Below, piece by piece: positions 55,015-63,893 of a stretch of DNA of 64,000 bases. Below the pieces are notes generated by a model that was given only the letters and a program-made list of their open reading frames with translations, did not search any database and was not told the DNA's origin. The stretch is from Cubamyces lactineus (lineage: Eukaryota; Basidiomycota; Agaricomycetes; Polyporales; Polyporaceae): NCBI GenBank assembly GCA_022376465.1, contig JACDTU010000006.1:310001-374000 (forward strand), written 5' to 3'. Numbering within the stretch: the stretch's first letter is position 1; every line of letters starts with the position of its first letter. The position numbers and the translations under genes were made by a program.

Positions 55015-55231
55015 CAGTGACTTACAAAACTATTGCCATGTTTCGCACTTTTTGAATGGGAAGGCTGTATCTCCACCAATTCTGACTCAATGACCATGAT
55101 TCAACTACCAATAGAAAGGTGTGCATCCTGGCTTTCCCACGGCATGTCAATCACGTGATTTGGAGCTCTGGAAGCGGAGATATTCCCTACTCTTTGGAGC
55201 AAGTGCATGGCAATAGTTTTGTTGCTGGCCC
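55015..55231 (+). repeat. left terminal inverted repeat of the Tc1 element
   Basis: Within this TIR a 17-base sequence near the outer end (ACAAAACTATTGCCATG, 55024-55040) recurs in inverted orientation near the inner end (55206-55222). Each TIR therefore has its own pair of inverted sites. Confidence 0.9.
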
Positions 55232-55265
55232 AAATCATAACCAAGATCCATACATTTCAGGCAGT

Positions 55266-56282
55266 CTAATACTTGGTGTACCCCCCCTTGGCCTTCAACA
55301 CAGCTGCAACCCTCCTAGGCATGCTCTCAATCAAGTCCCTGCACTCCTTGACTGAAATCTCCTCCCACTCTGCCTCTACCCTCTTCCACAACTCATCAAT
55401 TGATACTAGTGGCTCATTGTGGCTAGCCAGCTTGCGTTTGAGGATACCCCAGAGGTGCTCGATAGGGTTGAGGTCAGGAGATTAGGCTAGCCACTCCATA
55501 ACCTCAAAACCATGGTCTTTGAACCAGGTTTTGGCCTTCTTGCTGGTGTGCTTGGGATCGTTGTCCTGCTGGAAGACAATGTCATCAGGGGTTTAGCCCT
55601 AATACTCAAGGCTATCCTGCAGTGCATCCTCCAGGATGCTGACATAGAGGTTGGCGTCCATCTTGCCCTCGATCTTCATCGCATATCCAGGCCCCTCCCA
55701 CCCAAAACAGCCCCAGAGCATCAAACTTCCACCACCATACTTCATTGTGCCCTCCACCAGCCGTGAACTGAGGCCCTCCCCAGTCTTCTTCCACACCCAC
55801 TTCCTCCCATCTGACCCCAGACAATTGATCTTGGTCTCATCTGACCAGATAACCCTCTTCCAGTCCTCCAGAGTCCAGTCCTGGTGGGCCAAAGCAAAGT
55901 CCAGCCGCACACAGATGTGACACTTCAGAAGAAGCGGGCATTTACACTTCACAACGGCCTTCATTCCATGCTTCTTGAGATGGCGACGCACCGTTTGAGT
56001 GGAGACTGGCTTTGTGCAGACATCCTCCAACTTTTTGTGAACATCCACAGCTGTATCAGCTTCTCCAGAGCAGATAAGGCACTGCACATAGTTGATGGTG
56101 GTGGAAGAAAGCTTGGATGGATGGCCTCCCTTGGACTTTGAAAGGTAGAAACAGAGTTTGGAATGAATCTTGCTGATTGTAGAGGTGTGAACACCAGTTT
56201 GGGTAGAGGTTTGACTCAAGGAAAGGCCTTGGTCAAGCAGAGAGAGAATATCATTCACAGTTTGCTGAGGGAGAGGTCGCAT
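55266..56282 (-). pseudogene. Tc1-type DD34E transposase with three in-frame stops
   Basis: The frame is 339 codons from ATG 56282 to the stop at 55266-55268, with no frameshift. The N-terminal part has two helix-turn-helix regions (LPQQTVNDILSLLDQGLSLS and STQTGVHTSTISKIHSKL; then KPVSTQTVRRHLKKHGM). The catalytic core shows VIWSDETKINC (first Asp), FQQDNDPKHTSKKA (second Asp) and SPDLNPIEHLWG (Glu), with 34 residues between the last two. Three stops break it: TAG at 55599-55601, TAA at 55593-55595 and TAA at 55482-55484. Each could come from CAG or CAA by a C-to-T change. The copy is inactive but could be mobilised in trans. Confidence 0.92.
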
Positions 56283-56415
56283 GGTGGTGGTGGTAGAGGT
56301 TCAAGTGATGAGCTGACAGATTTTGATGGGAGATCAACTAGGATGATGTCACATGATACTCCTCTATCAGTCATGTGATAATGGCCGCTCTAAGGGGACA
56401 TTTGTTGCTGAAGCA

Positions 56416-56632
56416 GGGCCAGCAACAAAACTATTGCCATGCACTTGCTCCAAAGAGTAGGAAATATCTCCGCTTCCAGAGCTCCAAATCACGTGATTGA
56501 CATGCCGTGGGAAAGCCAGGATGCACACCTTTCTATTGGTAGTTGAATCATGGTCATTGAGTCAGAAATGGTGGAGATACAGCCTTCCCATTCAAAAAGT
56601 GCGAAACATGGCAATAGTTTTGTAAGTCACTG
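56416..56632 (-). repeat. right terminal inverted repeat of the Tc1 element
   Basis: Reverse complement of 55015-55231 with about two differences (an A/T near 56567 and a C/T near 56462). It also contains both copies of the 17-base sub-repeat. Confidence 0.9.
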
Positions 56633-57448
56633 TAGCTGCGGTGGTCGCGCGGTAGGTACGTGTAGTCCTCCCGCGAAGATCCAGGGATGGTATGGTACGC
56701 GGCGGGTCGTTCGCCGGACGGAGGTTCGAGCAATGGGATGAGATTGCGAGTATACGGCTGGTGTCGAACGGTGAAGGAAGGGGACTCCATGTGTTGAATG
56801 AGACCGCGTCGCCCTCGACCATTGCGGAGTCGGAATCGACCGACCGATGCCTCGACGGAGCGGGCGTACTCAGTGACTTCTTGCGCCGATTCGAGGATGC
56901 GCTCGGCGTCGTCTTCGTAGAGATGGGTGATGTCAGAAACCTCTTTCCTTATGTCGTTGACAACTTCTTCGACATGGTCCAGTGCTTCTGCGACGGTCTT
57001 CATGCTCCTCTTTATCCTGCCAAGTTGTCCGCGAGCGTCTTCCCAGATCAGAGACGCTGACCCTCGCAGGTTGACCAGATGTCCGCCTATGTGGCCGAAC
57101 TCCCGTGCATCATTGAACATGTCCCGATATCTAGCGAGCGGATTGACTAGCTCAGGATCGGCGCGCACCGCATTGATGAGGGGTCCCGGATCCGTGAGGA
57201 GAGCGTTGATGAGCCTTCGTCCTTCTCGCGAAGTGGGTTGGTCGACGAGGGAGTCGTTCGTAGCGAGCGACTCTAGATCAGACGTCTCGTCCGGTTCCTC
57301 AGGGTCACTTTCCGCTTCGTCGGTCTCGTCGTTGTACGGAGGAGGAGGAGCCACAGGGGGAGGAATGTTTTCTTGGTCGCTCGGGTTCAGCGACTGCTCG
57401 GTGGTGACTGAGAAACTTTCCGGGGTCAAGTTCTCCGCAAACTCGAAG

Positions 57449-57583
57449 CTAGGCATGGTTGGGATAGATGGGGAGGCTGTCGGCAGGGATGTCGCGGTGT
57501 TCGATGATGAACTCGACGATGCGAAGGTAAAGGACGGTGTATGCGAGAATCCAGAGGAGGGCGAGTAAGAAGGTGATGGTCAT
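57449..57583 (-). CDS. extra ORF C of the chromovirus, single-pass membrane peptide of 44 aa
   Basis: MTITFLLALLWILAYTVLYL forms an N-terminal transmembrane or signal-anchor segment, followed by a short charged tail (RIVEFIIEHRDIPAD). The stop codon overlaps the ATG of ORF D by several bases (ATGCCTAG), a layout that favours coupled reinitiation. It has good context in the cassette but is short, so a chance frame cannot be excluded. Confidence 0.5.
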   Translation of the reverse strand: MTITFLLALLWILAYTVLYLRIVEFIIEHRDIPADSLPIYPNHA

Positions 57584-57597
57584 GCACACAACAACGA

Positions 57598-57822
57598 TCA
57601 TAGGGTTCGTTCGTCGTCAGACTCGGTGGAGTGAGCGGGGATTCTTATCGGTAGTGGGGGCGATCGGTTGTCGGTGTGATGGAACTCACGCTCGAGGGAG
57701 TCGTGGGTGAGGCACGATGCGACGCAAAGGATTGGGAGGCAAATGGTAGCTGCGATGGTGGCGACGATGGTTGCGGGAACGGCGACAATGACGTAAGCAA
57801 CTCGTCCGATGAAGTGGGGCAT
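57598..57822 (-). CDS. extra ORF B of the chromovirus, membrane protein of 74 aa
   Basis: The ATG abuts the TGA of ORF A (TGAATG). It codes 74 aa with a long hydrophobic N-terminal half (VAYVIVAVPATIVATIAATI, followed by CLPILCVASC) and a polar, Pro/Ser- and acid-rich tail (SLEREFHHTDNRSPPLPIR ... ESDDERTL). Three cysteines lie near the membrane border. The TGA is 14 bases from the next ATG (ORF C). Family not recognised. Confidence 0.6.
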   Translation of the reverse strand: MPHFIGRVAYVIVAVPATIVATIAATICLPILCVASCLTHDSLEREFHHTDNRSPPLPIRIPAHSTESDDERTL

Positions 57823-58056
57823 TCACCAGGTGCTGGAGGGGTCGCGGTTCTTGAGTGTTCGCTCAGCGATGCGGGTATGGAGATCGGAAAGATTGAAGTG
57901 GAGGAAGGTGAGGATGGAAGCAAGGACAAGGGTGCAGTAGAGAGCGAAGATGAGTGCGGGGGATGGTTGGTCTCGGAGGGTGAAGTGGAGGAAGGCGAGT
58001 GTGGCGGAAACGAGGACGGCGCAGTAGAGGATGTGGAGTGATTCGAGAGAGGGCAT
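57823..58056 (-). CDS. extra ORF A of the chromovirus, two-pass membrane protein of 77 aa
   Basis: Starts 10 bases after the pol stop codon and codes 77 aa. Two hydrophobic segments (LHILYCAVLVSATLAFLHF and ALIFALYCTLVLASILTFLH) are joined by a short polar turn, and each ends in a similar LAFLHF/LTFLHF pattern, as if duplicated. The C terminus is charged (RIAERTLKNRD). Its stop TGA is followed without a gap by the ATG of ORF B. No homologue is recognised. Topology suggests a small hairpin membrane protein; function unknown. Confidence 0.65.
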   Translation of the reverse strand: MPSLESLHILYCAVLVSATLAFLHFTLRDQPSPALIFALYCTLVLASILTFLHFNLSDLHTRIAERTLKNRDPSSTW

Positions 58057-58066
58057 GGTGAGAGAT

Positions 58067-61000
58067 TCAGGTGAGTTTCCTCGCCTTTTTATACCTCTCG
58101 AGGATCTCGGCAGCATTCGGCAGGAGCGCTGACTCAGGTTCCCATGTGTTTTCCGCTGATGAGTAACCCCGCCACTTGATTTGAAATTGGGGTTTTCCTC
58201 GGATCATCTTGTGTCCAACAATAGCTTCGACCTTGTACTCTTCTTCTCCGTCAACCAGGTCAGGTGGGGGTCTCGTGTGATTGGGTCCGTGGGTGTCGTT
58301 TTCCTTATAGGGTGTCAGGAAACACGCATGAAACACGGGGTGGATCTTCCACAACTTCGGCAGTTCTAGACGGTATGTGACCGGTCCGATGACCTCGGTG
58401 ATGCGGAACGGCCCTTCTCGTTTGGGTGCCAGCTTCCTCGAGGCATACACAAGGTGCAGGTTCTTCCCTTCTAGCCAGACCTTCTGTCCTTTAGCGAATT
58501 GGGTGAACTTCCCTCGATACCGGTTGGTCATGACGTTCCGTGCCAGTTCATGCGCTGCTAGTGCTTCGTCTCTTGCTTTCTGCAGGTTCGTAAGTCGTTC
58601 TTGCACTGCTGGGACGTTGGTTCGGGGATACGCCAACGGTATCAGTGGAGGATCATAGCCCATCATGAGGTAGAATGGTGACGCGTTTCGGGCCGAGTGT
58701 AGGCGTTGGTTATGCGCGACTTCCGCATCGGTGAGATGTTCTACCCATTCGTCGGGTCTTCCTTCGCAGAATATTCGGAGATAGATTTCAAGTTCTTGGT
58801 TAACTCTTTCCGTCTGTCCATCGGTCTGCGGATGATAGGCTGTGGAGGGTGACAATGTGATTCCAAGGAGTCGTCCTAGTTCCTTGGTGACGTTGGATAC
58901 AAACTGGGGTCCTCGGTCCGAGATGATTTTGCTGGGTAGTCCAAATCTTCTATACACGTGTCGGTGATAGAGTTCCGCTGTTCCGATTGCGTCCACCGTC
59001 TTCTTGCAGGGTGCAAAAATCACCCCCTTCGTAAGGCCTTGGTCGACCACGACCAGAATACTGTCATAGCCATGCGATATCGGCAAGTCTGTGATGAGGT
59101 CCATGGTGACGTTTTCGAATGGTCGGGTGACGCCTGTGGCAGGAATTGCTTGTGGCGGCGGTGTCGTGGGGTGTGTGTTCGGTTTCGCTTGCTGACAGAT
59201 GGCGCAGCCTTCTACGTATTTGGATACCATGGTGTACATTCCCGGCCACCAGTAGGATCTTCGCAAGAGTTCTAGCGTCTTAAATTTGCCTGGATGTCCG
59301 GCGGCGGGTAGGTCGTGATGCTGTCGCACGAGGTCAGTTCGGAGAGTTTCGTCTGCAGGGACATAACAGCGATTCTTGTAAAAGACCAGTCCTTCTCTTT
59401 CGGACCAATCCGTCAAGGTGCTTCGTATTGGCGGAGGTCCGTGGTTCCGTAGCGCTGCCAGTGCATCGCAAAACAGGCGGTCTTGTTTTGCTAGTTCTTG
59501 AAACCTCGGTGCGACGGCTAGGTCAACTATTCGAACGAAGAGGTTATCTGGGAGCATTGTGCGTTCTACATTGTCATTGTCGGTTCCTTGTCGGTGGTCC
59601 GGTCGTCGTGATAGGGCGTCAGATTGGACCATGGCTGTTCCAGGTGTATGCACTAATGTCATGTCGAATTGGGAAAGGAAGAGCGCCCATCGTGCTTGTC
59701 GTCGGTTCAACTGTTGTGGATTTCGCCAGTAGGTCAAGTTCTTGTGGTCGGAGAGTATCATTACTGGATGCCCTGATCCTTCTAGATAGTGTCGCCATGC
59801 TTTGAGCGCTCGAATGATCCCCAATAGTTCTCGGTTGTAGATTTCATAGTTCCGTTCCGCTTCGGTGAATCCTTCCGATAGGTACGCGCAAGGTCGCATG
59901 TCGCCGTTGATGTCGCGCTGTCGCAAGACCGCTCCCGTTGCCCATTGAGATGCGTCCGATTCTACTAGGAATGGTTTGGTGATGTCCGGCATCTGTAGCA
60001 CGGGGGCCGTGGCGAAGTGGGTCTTGAGTTGGTCAAATGCTTTCTGGCATTCTGCGGACCATTCCCATTTGGTGTTCTTCTTGGTGAGTGCGTTCAGTGG
60101 TTGCGCGATCTCGGAAAAGTGGTCAATGAAGCGTCGATAGAAGTTCCCAAACCCTAGGAATGATCGGACGTCCTTTACGGTCGTTGGTTCCGGCCAATCG
60201 AGAATTCCTTTTAGTTTGACCGGGTCCATCGCAACGCTGTTTTCCCGAATGATCATTCCTAAGTACTCCACTTCTTCTGCGTCAAAGGTGCACTTTTCGA
60301 GTTTGAGGTAAAGGTCGTGTTCTCATAAGCATTCCAGTACTCGAAGTGTTCGTCGTCGATGGGTTTCCTCGTCTCCTGAGAATATGAGGATGTCGTCCAT
60401 ATAGATTACCACCCATCCTTCATCGATCATGTCTTTGAATATGGAGTTCATCATGGCTTGAAAGGCGGCTGGCGAGTTGCGGAGGCCAAAGAACATGACC
60501 ATCGGCTCGTATAGGCCTGAACTGGTTCGGAACGCGGCTTTCCATTGGTCGCCATCCTTGATTCGTACGTTGTTGTATCCCGATCGTAAGTCCAGCTTCG
60601 AAAATATTCTGGCTCCTCGAAGCTTGTCGATTAACTCCGGAATCAGCGGCAAAGGATATTTGTTTGGGACGGTCCCTTCGTTCAGATAGCGATAGTCTTG
60701 GCAGGGTCGCAACGACCCATCCTTCTTCCCTACAAAGAAGAATGGTGATGACATGGGGGACTTCGAGGTTCTGATGTATCCTTTTCGCAGGTTTTCTCGC
60801 ACGAATTCTTCTTCGGCTTCCAGTTCTTTGGGCGTTAATTGATACCGCTTGAAGTCCTTTGGTACAAAGCCTTCCTTCAGTTCAATAGCGAGATCCCATG
60901 GCCTAGTTGGTGGAAATCGTTCTGAGGCTTTCTTCTCGAAGACGCTGGCGAATTCTTGATACGCCGCTGGCAGCATCTCTTCGAATGTCTTCGGCTTCTC

Positions 61001-61903
61001 TTGCGCTTGTTGCTGCTGTGCCATTGCCATAGCGGGATTGACTTTTGCTCGTATCCAAACGTTGTTGGCTATTGCAAAGCGTATTCCTGTTGGTGCCTTT
61101 CGAATTCGTCCGATGCTGGGTCCTGGTCCTACACATGCGTCATCATCGTGCTGGTGTTCATTGGTCAGGGGTTTTCCTGGTCTGGGAGCGTCTCCATGCC
61201 ATTCAACCGCGTGCGGGTGAGTCGTTCTGTCCATTTTGTCTCGTAGATATGCGATCAAAAGTTCTTGGTCATCTGGTTCTTCTTCTGGCTTGATATCCGA
61301 TGTGGTAACTCGTCCGATGTCTTTGTATAGGGGTTCTTCGTCTTCGTCTTCTTCTGATTCCGTTTCGTTCGCGGGGTCTTCTTCTTCTATTTCTCTAGGT
61401 CGTCCTGTGAACGGATCTTGATCTGGGAACCACATTTCTCTGAGGTGTTCGACGACCGTCTTGACTACCTTGCCAGGGTCGATATCCAGTGTCCCTGCTG
61501 TGAAGTCGATGTTCGCATTGACTCGTTGAAGCCAAGGGAGTCCTAGAATGATTGGTTCCTTTCCTAGCGATGTAATGAGGAATCGGATGATGTGTCGGTG
61601 TCCTCCTGCTTCGACTTCGATCGAAGCGCACTTCTTGATGTCGCCTGCCTCGTTTCAGGTTCCGTCCGCATTGAAGACTCGAATAGGCTTCTTCAGTTCC
61701 GTGAGCTTTAACTTCTGCTCCTTCGCGAATCGGTAGTCCATGAAGGTTTCTCCAGCTCCCGTGTCGATTAGGGCCTTCGTTTCGACGCTTCGATCCGTAT
61801 GAATAAATAGCGGTATTCTCATAGACTGCTTCGAAGTCTGCGCTACTATTACATTACGGATCGTCGTTCGCGGTCGTGACGTCGATGCACGCCAGTTCTT
61901 CAA
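58067..61903 (-). pseudogene. pol: Pol polyprotein with C-terminal chromodomain, two in-frame TGA codons
   Basis: The frame runs 1279 codons without a frameshift. Protease: ALIDTGAGETFMD (DTGA active site). Reverse transcriptase: KYPLPLIPELIDKL, FFGLRNSPAAFQ and YMDDILIFS. RNase [28 protein letters not shown] and LSDHKNL. Integrase: an HHCC zinc domain (HDLPAAGH ... CAICQQ), then the DDE core ([16 protein letters not shown], and the Glu in [12 protein letters not shown]). The C-terminal chromodomain reads [11 protein letters not shown] and [17 protein letters not shown] with the aromatic cage residues present; it likely directs insertion to methylated-histone chromatin. Two stops interrupt the frame: TGA at 61655-61657 (after FNADGT) and TGA at 60323-60325 (in LECL-EHDLYL), each one C-to-T step from CGA. 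All catalytic motifs are otherwise intact. Confidence 0.92.
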
Positions 61904-63366
61904 AAACCCTCATCCAGGAGGTCGGATACTACGTCCTTGCGGTCCTCTTTGTCATCGAGGTCCTTGAGAGCGAGGCGGATGCGTGCAGCGATGAGCTTCT
62001 TAGAGGAGTTAGATGCTCGAGTGGAGGTGGACTTGGAGCCGTCGTCACTGTCCTCTTCTTCGGCTACCTCCGTGACTCGGGCTTTCATCTTCCCCTTCCG
62101 GTCTCCGTTCTTCCCCTTCTTGAGGGGGCATTGGTGTGCCAGGTGTCCCACCTGATGGCAATTGAAGCATCGTCCTTCCTTGTAGTGCTTTTCACGTTCT
62201 TCTGGGAGCATCCGGTCGACGTCCATGGCGTCGGGGTCTCGTTCGCGTGTCCTGTGTTGACGCGGCTTGTAGGTAGGGTTGTACGTGGTCTTTCCCTTCC
62301 CGTTGTATGTCTTGCTAAGCAACCATTGCTGCTCCAGTGTCGCGGCTCTCATGTAGAGGGTGTTCGTGTCGTTAGGCATGGGGTACATCCCGAAAATCTT
62401 CTCGCGCAGCGGCCTATTCAATCCTTCGTAGAAGAAGTCGGCGATGATGCGATAGTCGGTGATACCGCAGCGCGAGATCAGGGATTTGAACTCGGTGATG
62501 TACTCTTCCACTGGTCGTTTGCCCTGACGGACGCTTCGCAGCAGTACTCGTGCACTGGCCTGAGCGTCGACGTCATCGAAGGCTTCAGTGAGTTGCTTGG
62601 AGAAGTCTCGCCACGTGCCCCAGTTTAGAGGCGTTCCTGGTCCTTGTTTCTCCGCTTGTGCCTGTGTGTCTTCGATAAACGACCTCGCCCATGCTCCGGA
62701 TGTCCCTCCGTTCATCAGCATGAGGCAGAAGATGATCTTCTTCTGATCAGTGTTGTAGGCCGCTTCATTGATAGAGAGGTACAGCATGCATTTCTGCAGC
62801 CATTCAACGACCTCTCCTCGCCTCCCTTCAAACTCCGGGGGCATCTTCAGTTTCATCTCGGGGGTCCGCTCGTATCGCGGTTCGATGAGTGGTGCGGGGG
62901 CCACTGCCTGGGGTTCCTGTTGCCCTTGTTCAGCCATATCTTCTGATTCGTCTGAGGTGTCTTCCTCGGTTTCTGGTGCGGCGATCGGTTCTTCTGATTC
63001 TTCTGTCGAGCTCTTGCCTTGCTGAGAGGTGTCTTCTGATTCGCTGCTGCTTGCTACTTCTACTCGAGAAGTTCGTGGGGTGGTGAAGTCGACTGGGGAT
63101 GTCGGCAGCGAGTTCGGTTCTGTTCGTGTTTCTGTCTCCGCGGGTGCCGCTGGTTCCTCCGGGAGTTCTTCTTCGGCTAGTTCATTGTACTTGACACAGT
63201 ATTCAGGGGAGATTCGAAGGCACTCTTGCCAGGTGAGTGAATGGGGAGCGAAGTGCCACGATTTGTCCTCCCAGTAGACTTGATCTTCTCCGTAGTATAC
63301 TAGCTTGGTCTCCTTGTTCGCCGAGTAAACTGTCGGCTGTTCTTCCGTTTCGTCGGGTTCAGGCAC
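61900..63366 (-). CDS. gag: Gag polyprotein of the chromovirus
   Basis: The open frame is 488 codons from a GTG at 63366, with no earlier ATG in frame. The first ATG (62937, MAEQGQQEPQ) gives 345 aa and is a likely start, though the acidic Ser/Glu-rich region before it is open. The capsid-like part contains PPEFEGRRGEVVEWLQK and FYEGLNRPLREKIF, as in other Ty3/gypsy Gags. A single CCHC knuckle (CFNCHQVGHLAHQC) lies near the C terminus, followed by a basic then acidic tail. The stop TGA at 61902-61900 overlaps a GGGTTTT heptamer that would shift ribosomes into pol. Confidence 0.88.
   Translation of the reverse strand: MPEPDETEEQPTVYSANKETKLVYYGEDQVYWEDKSWHFAPHSLTWQECLRISPEYCVKYNELAEEELPEEPAAPAETETRTEPNSLPTSPVDFTTPRTSRVEVASSSESEDTSQQGKSSTEESEEPIAAPETEEDTSDESEDMAEQGQQEPQAVAPAPLIEPRYERTPEMKLKMPPEFEGRRGEVVEWLQKCMLYLSINEAAYNTDQKKIIFCLMLMNGGTSGAWARSFIEDTQAQAEKQGPGTPLNWGTWRDFSKQLTEAFDDVDAQASARVLLRSVRQGKRPVEEYITEFKSLISRCGITDYRIIADFFYEGLNRPLREKIFGMYPMPNDTNTLYMRAATLEQQWLLSKTYNGKGKTTYNPTYKPRQHRTRERDPDAMDVDRMLPEEREKHYKEGRCFNCHQVGHLAHQCPLKKGKNGDRKGKMKARVTEVAEEEDSDDGSKSTSTRASNSSKKLIAARIRLALKDLDDKEDRKDVVSDLLDEGF
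61903..61909 (-). promoter_or_regulatory. -1 ribosomal frameshift site GGGTTTT between gag and pol
   Basis: In gag frame the sequence is G GGT TTT followed by TGA, a classic X XXY YYZ slippery heptamer. Slipping back one base reads TTG AAG AAC, which is exactly the pol frame, open from there through the protease. I did not test for a downstream pseudoknot. Confidence 0.75.
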
Positions 63367-63442
63367 ACTCTATTTCAGAGCCGCGCCGATTGGTGTCGTC
63401 TGAATCTGGGTAGATTGACGGCGGTTCGTGAGCTCGATCTAA

Positions 63443-63893
63443 TGTTATGACGAGCCTAGATCGGTCACGCGGTGGCTGAGCTAGGGGTCACGTCGCCTCG
63501 AGGAGTAACGAAGAGGCAAGTCAGGGATCGAAGGTCTTCTGAGAAGAGGCGAGTCGGGATTCGGTGAATAGGCAATAGATAACCAGATCGAGCTGAGGTT
63601 CTTCGAAGAAGATCCTCAGCTTATATATACATGACCGAGACTAATAATAGACCGGATCAATGTTCAGTACGGCTAAGTATAGCTGGGGCTGACTGTACAT
63701 GGGAATAAAGGTGACGTGTCCTGAGAATAACTGACGTGGCATGGGAGAGTAGAGCTAAGTATACAACACAGTGAGTAAGCCGCAGCAGGCTCGGCCTCCG
63801 GAACGTAAGCACGATATATAAGCATAGGACAAGTCACGAGACCAAGACATAACCGTAACCGTAACAGTGGCCGTGTCACGCACCGTCGTAACA
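63443..63893 (-). repeat. 5' LTR of the chromovirus (451 bp)
   Basis: Matches the LTR at 52042-52492 with a constant offset of 11,401 bp. It lies upstream of gag in element orientation. TATATATA-like sequence near 63622-63630 lies inside the LTR. Confidence 0.93.

Larger units (their letters stand above)
55015..56632 (-). mobile_element. Tc1/mariner element with 217-bp terminal inverted repeats
   Basis: A 1618 bp element flanked by TA duplications (55013-55014 and 56633-56634). Its ends begin CAGTGACTTACAAAACTATT and form inverted repeats of about 217 bp (55015-55231 and 56416-56632) with about two mismatches seen. It carries one transposase frame on the minus strand and is inserted in extra ORF D of the chromovirus. 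Confidence 0.93.
54598..57456 (-). pseudogene. extra ORF D of the chromovirus, coiled-coil protein with two PPPY motifs, interrupted
   Basis: The frame starts at ATG 57456, is broken at 56633-56634 by the Tc1 insertion, and resumes at 55012. Counting without the inserted element and one TA copy gives 413 codons with no frameshift and a single in-frame TGA (55006-55008), one C-to-T step from CGA. The N terminus is acidic and Pro-rich with a PPPPYNDE motif. The centre (about residues 130-215) is helical and heptad-rich (ALDHVEEVVNDIRKEVSDI). The C-terminal part is Pro-rich with a second PPPPY motif (VIPPPPYGQAL). PPxY motifs bind WW domains of Nedd4/Rsp5-type ubiquitin ligases and serve as budding signals in retroviral Gag proteins. 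No envelope homology or signal peptide is seen. Confidence 0.7.
52042..63893 (-). mobile_element. Ty3/gypsy LTR retrotransposon, chromovirus type, with extra ORFs
   Basis: Full-length element of 11,852 bp, or about 10.2 kb without the Tc1 insertion, coding on the minus strand. It has two 451 bp LTRs with TGTTA...TAACA ends and a 5 bp target duplication CGAAG. Order from its 5' end: LTR, gag, -1 frameshift site, pol (protease, reverse transcriptase, RNase H, integrase, chromodomain), four further ORFs, a 2.1 kb non-coding region rich in TGCGAA repeats, a polypurine tract and LTR. Five single-base differences between the LTRs, all transitions, point to a fairly recent insertion. No clear tRNA-type primer site (TGG...) was found right after the 5' LTR. 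The element interrupts the LINE. Confidence 0.93.

Noticed and set aside
56554..56632. C-terminal 24 residues of the open frame at 56554-57456
   Set aside because: They are encoded by the Tc1 inverted repeat; the original frame continues at 55012 on the other side of the insertion.
63367..63442. tRNA-type primer binding site next to the 5' LTR
   Set aside because: The sequence following the LTR (TTAGATCGAGCTCACG in element orientation) does not begin with TGG and I could not match it to a tRNA 3' end by eye; the priming mechanism is left open.
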